A stretch of 6,465 nt of DNA from Paramuribaculum sp. GTDB lineage: Bacteria > Bacteroidota > Bacteroidia > Bacteroidales > Muribaculaceae. Below, piece by piece: positions 5,651 through 6,465 of this stretch. Within the stretch, counting starts at the first letter, position 1; each line of letters begins with the position of its first letter. Location: the NCBI GenBank assembly GCA_029058455.1, contig JAIDXU010000358.1, forward strand, positions 1-6,465, read 5' to 3'. The position numbers were made by a program, and so were the translations under genes. Under the pieces are notes generated by a model that searched no databases, had not been told where the DNA came from, and saw only the letters and a program-made list of their open reading frames with translations.

Positions 5651-6465
5651 TTACGATCTGCCCGACTCCTTGATCATGGCACTCACATTGGCATTAAAGT
5701 CATAAGCCCCGCGCAATTGCTCTATTGTGAGGTGCATACGGTAGCGCCAGTAGTGACGTGAGATGGCGGGAATATTTATCTGCTCATCGCGCGGATCATC
5801 ACGACGCAACTTGCCGTCGATCGACAGCCAATCCTGTATCGGAAGAATACACAGCATTGAGGGTGACAACAGATGTTCCCACACAATCTTACTGCAAATC
5901 CACGGCTCGGCATAGGCCGGGGCAGCTCCCGGTTCATGAAGCACGTTGTTATAGAAAGACTGTGTCTTTACGGGGTTTTCTTCCCACCATCCGCGTATGC
6001 CGGGCATATCATGGGTTGAGGTCGTGCAAACAGAAAGATACGGATAGAGGAATGTGTTGCCAAACTCCATCGCCGGATCTTTAGGCATACGCTGAATTTC
6101 AAGTGAAAGCATCTGCAACTCGCTCATAACCGACGGCACACATGCAGGAATCATGCCGAGGTCTTCGGCACAAGTCAACATACCGGTAGCATCGATAATA
6201 GGCGGAAGTTTCCACATCGCTTTTTCACGCCAGAAGGCATCATTACGACGATAGAAGAAATCATCATAAAGACGGTCATAGCAACTGCGCTCATAATCAT
6301 TGAGGGCGCGATAGGAATATGTGCTTCCGGCTGAGATTCGAGGGTGATATGTGCCGGGGGTTTGGGGATCTTCGATAAACAGTAGATCTGCCACGAGGGT
6401 CATCAGACCTTCACATACCTGACTGTTGCCTTCATCCTCCGGAAGAGTGTTGAAATAATCGGCAA
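5651..6465 (-). CDS. malQ: 4-alpha-glucanotransferase (GH77), C-terminal part; 5' end outside window
   Basis: MalQ transfers alpha-1,4-glucan segments between maltooligosaccharides, releasing glucose, in maltodextrin and starch use. The frame is open from the right edge to the TAA at 5651-5653 (about 270 residues visible); the ATG at 6403 is internal. Counting from that ATG, AEDLG (79-83) carries E80, corresponding to the GH77 acid/base glutamate. TSTHD (128-132) carries D132, corresponding to the transition-state-stabilising aspartate. Near the C-terminus come CILPIQDWLSID, then NIPA and HYWRYRMHLT, the normal GH77 ending. The nucleophile Asp and any N-terminal starch-binding modules, which are usual in Bacteroidetes MalQ of about 900 residues, would lie beyond the window. 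The visible part shows no stop or frameshift. nusB follows 117 bases downstream with its own promoter, so the two are probably separate units. Confidence 0.93.
   Translation of the reverse strand, partial: ADYFNTLPEDEGNSQVCEGLMTLVADLLFIEDPQTPGTYHPRISAGSTYSYRALNDYERSCYDRLYDDFFYRRNDAFWREKAMWKLPPIIDATGMLTCAEDLGMIPACVPSVMSELQMLSLEIQRMPKDPAMEFGNTFLYPYLSVCTTSTHDMPGIRGWWEENPVKTQSFYNNVLHEPGAAPAYAEPWICSKIVWEHLLSPSMLCILPIQDWLSIDGKLRRDDPRDEQINIPAISRHYWRYRMHLTIEQLRGAYDFNANVSAMIKESGRS

Noticed and set aside
5758..6084. Open frame of 108 codons on the + strand
   Set aside because: Antisense to the conserved GH77 C-terminal region of malQ.
1..6465. CRISPR arrays, tRNA or rRNA genes, insertion sequences, attachment sites
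   Set aside because: No direct repeats with spacers, no cloverleaf or rRNA-like sequence, and no transposase or integrase were seen on either strand.

Overview
The window looks like a chromosomal housekeeping segment from a member of the Bacteroidales, most likely the Muribaculaceae (S24-7) or a close relative. The reasons are the Bacteroidetes-type gene run nusB, yajC, ybbR, coaE; a MINRVLIR-type NusB far longer than the proteobacterial protein; a stand-alone HsdR-N-like nuclease-fold protein; and promoter elements matching the Bacteroidetes consensus (-33 TTTG, -7 TAnnTTTG) rather than the E. coli one. The family-level placement is inference from protein style and was not checked against a database.

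Layout. From 1 to about 1940 the genes are on the + strand: the nearly complete end of a small HsdR N-terminal-domain (PD-(D/E)XK-like) protein, then a ClC-family anion channel/transporter. From about 1926 to the right edge everything is on the - strand, read right to left: the C-terminal third of a GH77 4-alpha-glucanotransferase (malQ, running off the right edge), nusB (transcription antitermination), yajC (Sec translocon accessory), a YbbR/CdaR-like membrane-anchored protein, and coaE (dephospho-CoA kinase, last step of CoA synthesis). coaE and the ClC gene meet tail to tail and overlap by 15 bases.

Transcription. A textbook Bacteroidetes promoter lies between malQ and nusB, with a strong 10-bp hairpin at the predicted start of the nusB message. 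A -7 box without a clear -33 partner lies before yajC. A strong intrinsic terminator (14-bp stem plus T7) sits between yajC and ybbR, only about 28 bases before the ybbR start codon and with no recognisable promoter after it. ybbR-coaE may therefore depend on read-through. ybbR and coaE are 12 bases apart and probably co-transcribed.

The most unusual item is NusB. It is 482 residues long, and the extra length appears to be a diverged tandem internal duplication of the helical region between the two conserved NusB ends (residues about 38-185 and 204-356 align to each other). The ClC protein departs from the standard anion-site residues. I see no mobile element, CRISPR array, RNA gene, defence island or clearly new multi-gene system. 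No gene-free stretch exceeds 300 bases.
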